This document shows, piece after piece, positions 62,525 to 64,000 of a stretch of 64,000 nt of DNA; positions within the stretch are counted from its first letter, which is position 1; each line of letters begins with the position of its first letter. The translations under genes and the position numbers were made by a program. Below the pieces are notes generated by a model, which was given only the letters and a program-made list of their open reading frames with translations, ran no database searches and had not been told where the DNA came from. The DNA comes from Onchocerca volvulus. Its lineage: Eukaryota > Nematoda > Chromadorea > Rhabditida > Onchocercidae. The stretch spans positions 15,204,233 through 15,268,232 of the forward strand of contig HG738137.1 of the NCBI GenBank assembly GCA_000499405.2. The letters run 5' to 3'.

Positions 62525-63250
62525 TCAAGCTTCTGGCAGTGACGTAGGAAATTCCTTCATTATCAATTTTGTATCATTGACGTCTGATGCATGCGCTATT
62601 GGGTTCAAATAAGTTGTACTTTCAAGTAATTCATTCTAAAAGAAAAAACTTTGAATTTCCCATTTTCATTTCGCTTATCCTTTACTTTCTCGTAATTAAT
62701 TTACTAAATCACTGAAGCGACTAAACATCACGTAAAACACTGATTGAAGAAAATATATCTACCGAAGGAACCTTACCGCTAAATATAAAACCGAACTGCG
62801 ATGATACGAACATTTCGCAAAGTTTCCTAAGAATATATTTATTGCCAGCTGTTCATTTTTTGAGAATTAAAGGAACTGTATGAGATTTGTTGTGTGATAA
62901 AAATAATTGTTAGAGAAATGAATGAAATTTGAAAGATATTTGATAATAAATTGTTTTATTTTAGAATTTTATTATTTCTCCTCAACCAGTAAACTATCAG
63001 AATCACCAGACAGCGATGTAATAAACAAAAAGCAAAAAAAAAAAAAAAAAAAAATGGAAAATCAAAAAATTCTCACTTTAAATTTCATTTTCTTTCCTCA
63101 CATTTCGTCCACTTTCATTTCACTTCCTATGTCGTGTAATTTTGAAATATTTTCGACGAGCAGTAATCCATCTATAACTTCTATTGGAATTATTGTGTAT
63201 AATTGCTTAAATTGTTTGATTCTTAATATATTTGATTTTCCTACAGTATC
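62525..63250 (-). CDS. 3' part of an unknown gene, last three exons, - strand
   Basis: Exon 63250-63124 follows ATAGCAG and reads DTVGKSNILRIKQFKQLYTI, IPIEVIDGLLLVENISKLHD. It joins in phase 1 to 62826-62777 (after ATATTCTTAG; NFAKCSYHRSSVLYLA; donor GCG|GTAAGG). That exon joins in phase 0 to 62635-62525 (after TTCTTTTAG; NELLESTTYLNPIAHASDVN, then KEFPTSLPEA and stop). The coding sense is good across all joins. Upstream exons would lie to the right and were not found. A competing + strand last exon, 62966-63022 (NFIISPQPVNYQNHQTAM after TTTATTTTAG), sits in the first intron. No family is recognised. Confidence 0.45.
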
Positions 63251-64000
63251 CTGCTATATATAATCTTTAAACTATTATGACAGATTTAATTGAAAAAAAA
63301 AAAGCAATTTCATTCTGGCTTTTTTGAAATTCCGACATTTATTGCATTAACTCTTTCGGGAATAAAAATGATCAGATGGTGTAAAGTTTAAGTTGATTTT
63401 TTTTTCTTTTTTTTTTTTTGTTAATATTATCCGAAATGGATATAGAAAAGACGTCAGACGATGTAAAACTTGAGCAAATATCAATGTAATGTCACAAAGT
63501 TATGCTACGATCAGGCGAAATAATACAATCATATTGATTGTACAGAGCAAAATCTTTGCTAATAAAAATAGGATAGAAAAAGCTTCTTAGTATTCGGTTT
63601 TTCTATGTTTTTTAATTATCTGCAAAAGCACCAATCAAGCTTGTTATAATGAATTTTAAGTGTATTAATTTGGAAAATCCTATTGAAAAATGCGTGAAAA
63701 ACCATATTTTCTGTACCATATTACTGTATATTAGAGTGTTTTTTCTTTCTTCTAATCTTTGAATATTTATCAAATAACTATATATATATAAAGTAATCCA
63801 TTCACCAATATTTTGAATCTCTGTGATGAATTAAAACAACACTGATTTTCTATAAGTTAGGTGTATATTTAAAAAACGAAAAAAAGAGAGTTCCATCCTT
63901 ATATGTAATGTGAACATTAAAAATAAGTAAAGAAAATTATCACTGATGGCATAATAGAAAGTTGTGATAAAAATAAAATAATAAAATAATGAGAAAATAA
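63251..64000. other. Window end; one unlinked short exon candidate
   Basis: A + strand ATG at 63436 opens MDIEKTSDDVKLEQISM then stop, or GAT|GTAAAA as a donor; no partner exon is visible. A related short segment (GATGGTGTAAAGTTTAAG, near 63377) suggests a small local duplication. The rest is A/T-rich. Confidence 0.3.

Noticed and set aside
1..64000. CRISPR arrays, bacterial operons, prophage or Wolbachia insert
   Set aside because: No spaced repeats, Shine-Dalgarno-led tandem genes or bacterial-type proteins were seen; all genes carry spliceosomal introns.

Overview
The window is a stretch of nematode nuclear genome, most likely a filarial-type parasitic nematode. It is strongly AT-rich, full of poly(A)/poly(T) runs, and gene-poor. 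Genes have many small exons with TTTCAG/TTTTAG acceptors. It holds a nematode chemoreceptor (Srab-like), a cuticle-collagen relic, BEL/Pao retrotransposons, and exact copies of the nematode SL1 spliced-leader sequence. There is one assembly gap of Ns (14864-14900). All multi-exon models were read by eye from reading frame, splice sites and phase; none was checked by alignment or RNA.

Layout. 1-5370: BEL/Pao elements. A + strand integrase end with its tail meets a - strand gag with its 5' LTR and primer-binding site, inserted beside an older gag/LTR relic. 6563-10450: Srab-like chemoreceptor, + strand, with an LTR fragment in intron 1. 11560-12310: another gag relic. 12770-13560: cuticle collagen pseudogene, - strand. 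13918-14160: minisatellite. 14175-14450: decayed ORF. 16866-18132: Helitron relic with its 3' terminus. 18169-18653: solo BEL/Pao LTR with a perfect 5-bp target duplication. 20300-20975: collagen-like relic. 22643-24946: intact four-transmembrane protein gene, - strand. 25-37.7 kb: mostly AT-rich non-coding DNA with microsatellites and a few weak exon candidates. 37791-45259: 14-exon gene for a secreted Gln-rich protein, + strand. 48092-51265: 7-exon gene for a single-pass membrane protein, + strand. 52381-53472: inverted repeat of a Pao pol fragment. 54945-56197: small secreted Cys-rich peptide gene, - strand. 57456-59208: secreted, neuropeptide-precursor-like gene, - strand. 59442-59841: small - strand gene. 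60265-60878: degenerate solo LTR. 62525-63250: 3' part of a further - strand gene.

The most striking signal is that four LTRs of this BEL/Pao group (three exact, one with three changes) carry the 22-nt SL1 spliced leader immediately after the AATAAA poly(A) signal. Three of the four keep the GT that follows SL1 in SL RNA genes. The - strand element also has a primer-binding region matching far more of a tRNA 3' half (Tyr-like) than the usual 18 nt. The host genes share no evident pathway; several encode small secreted or membrane proteins of a kind common in nematodes.
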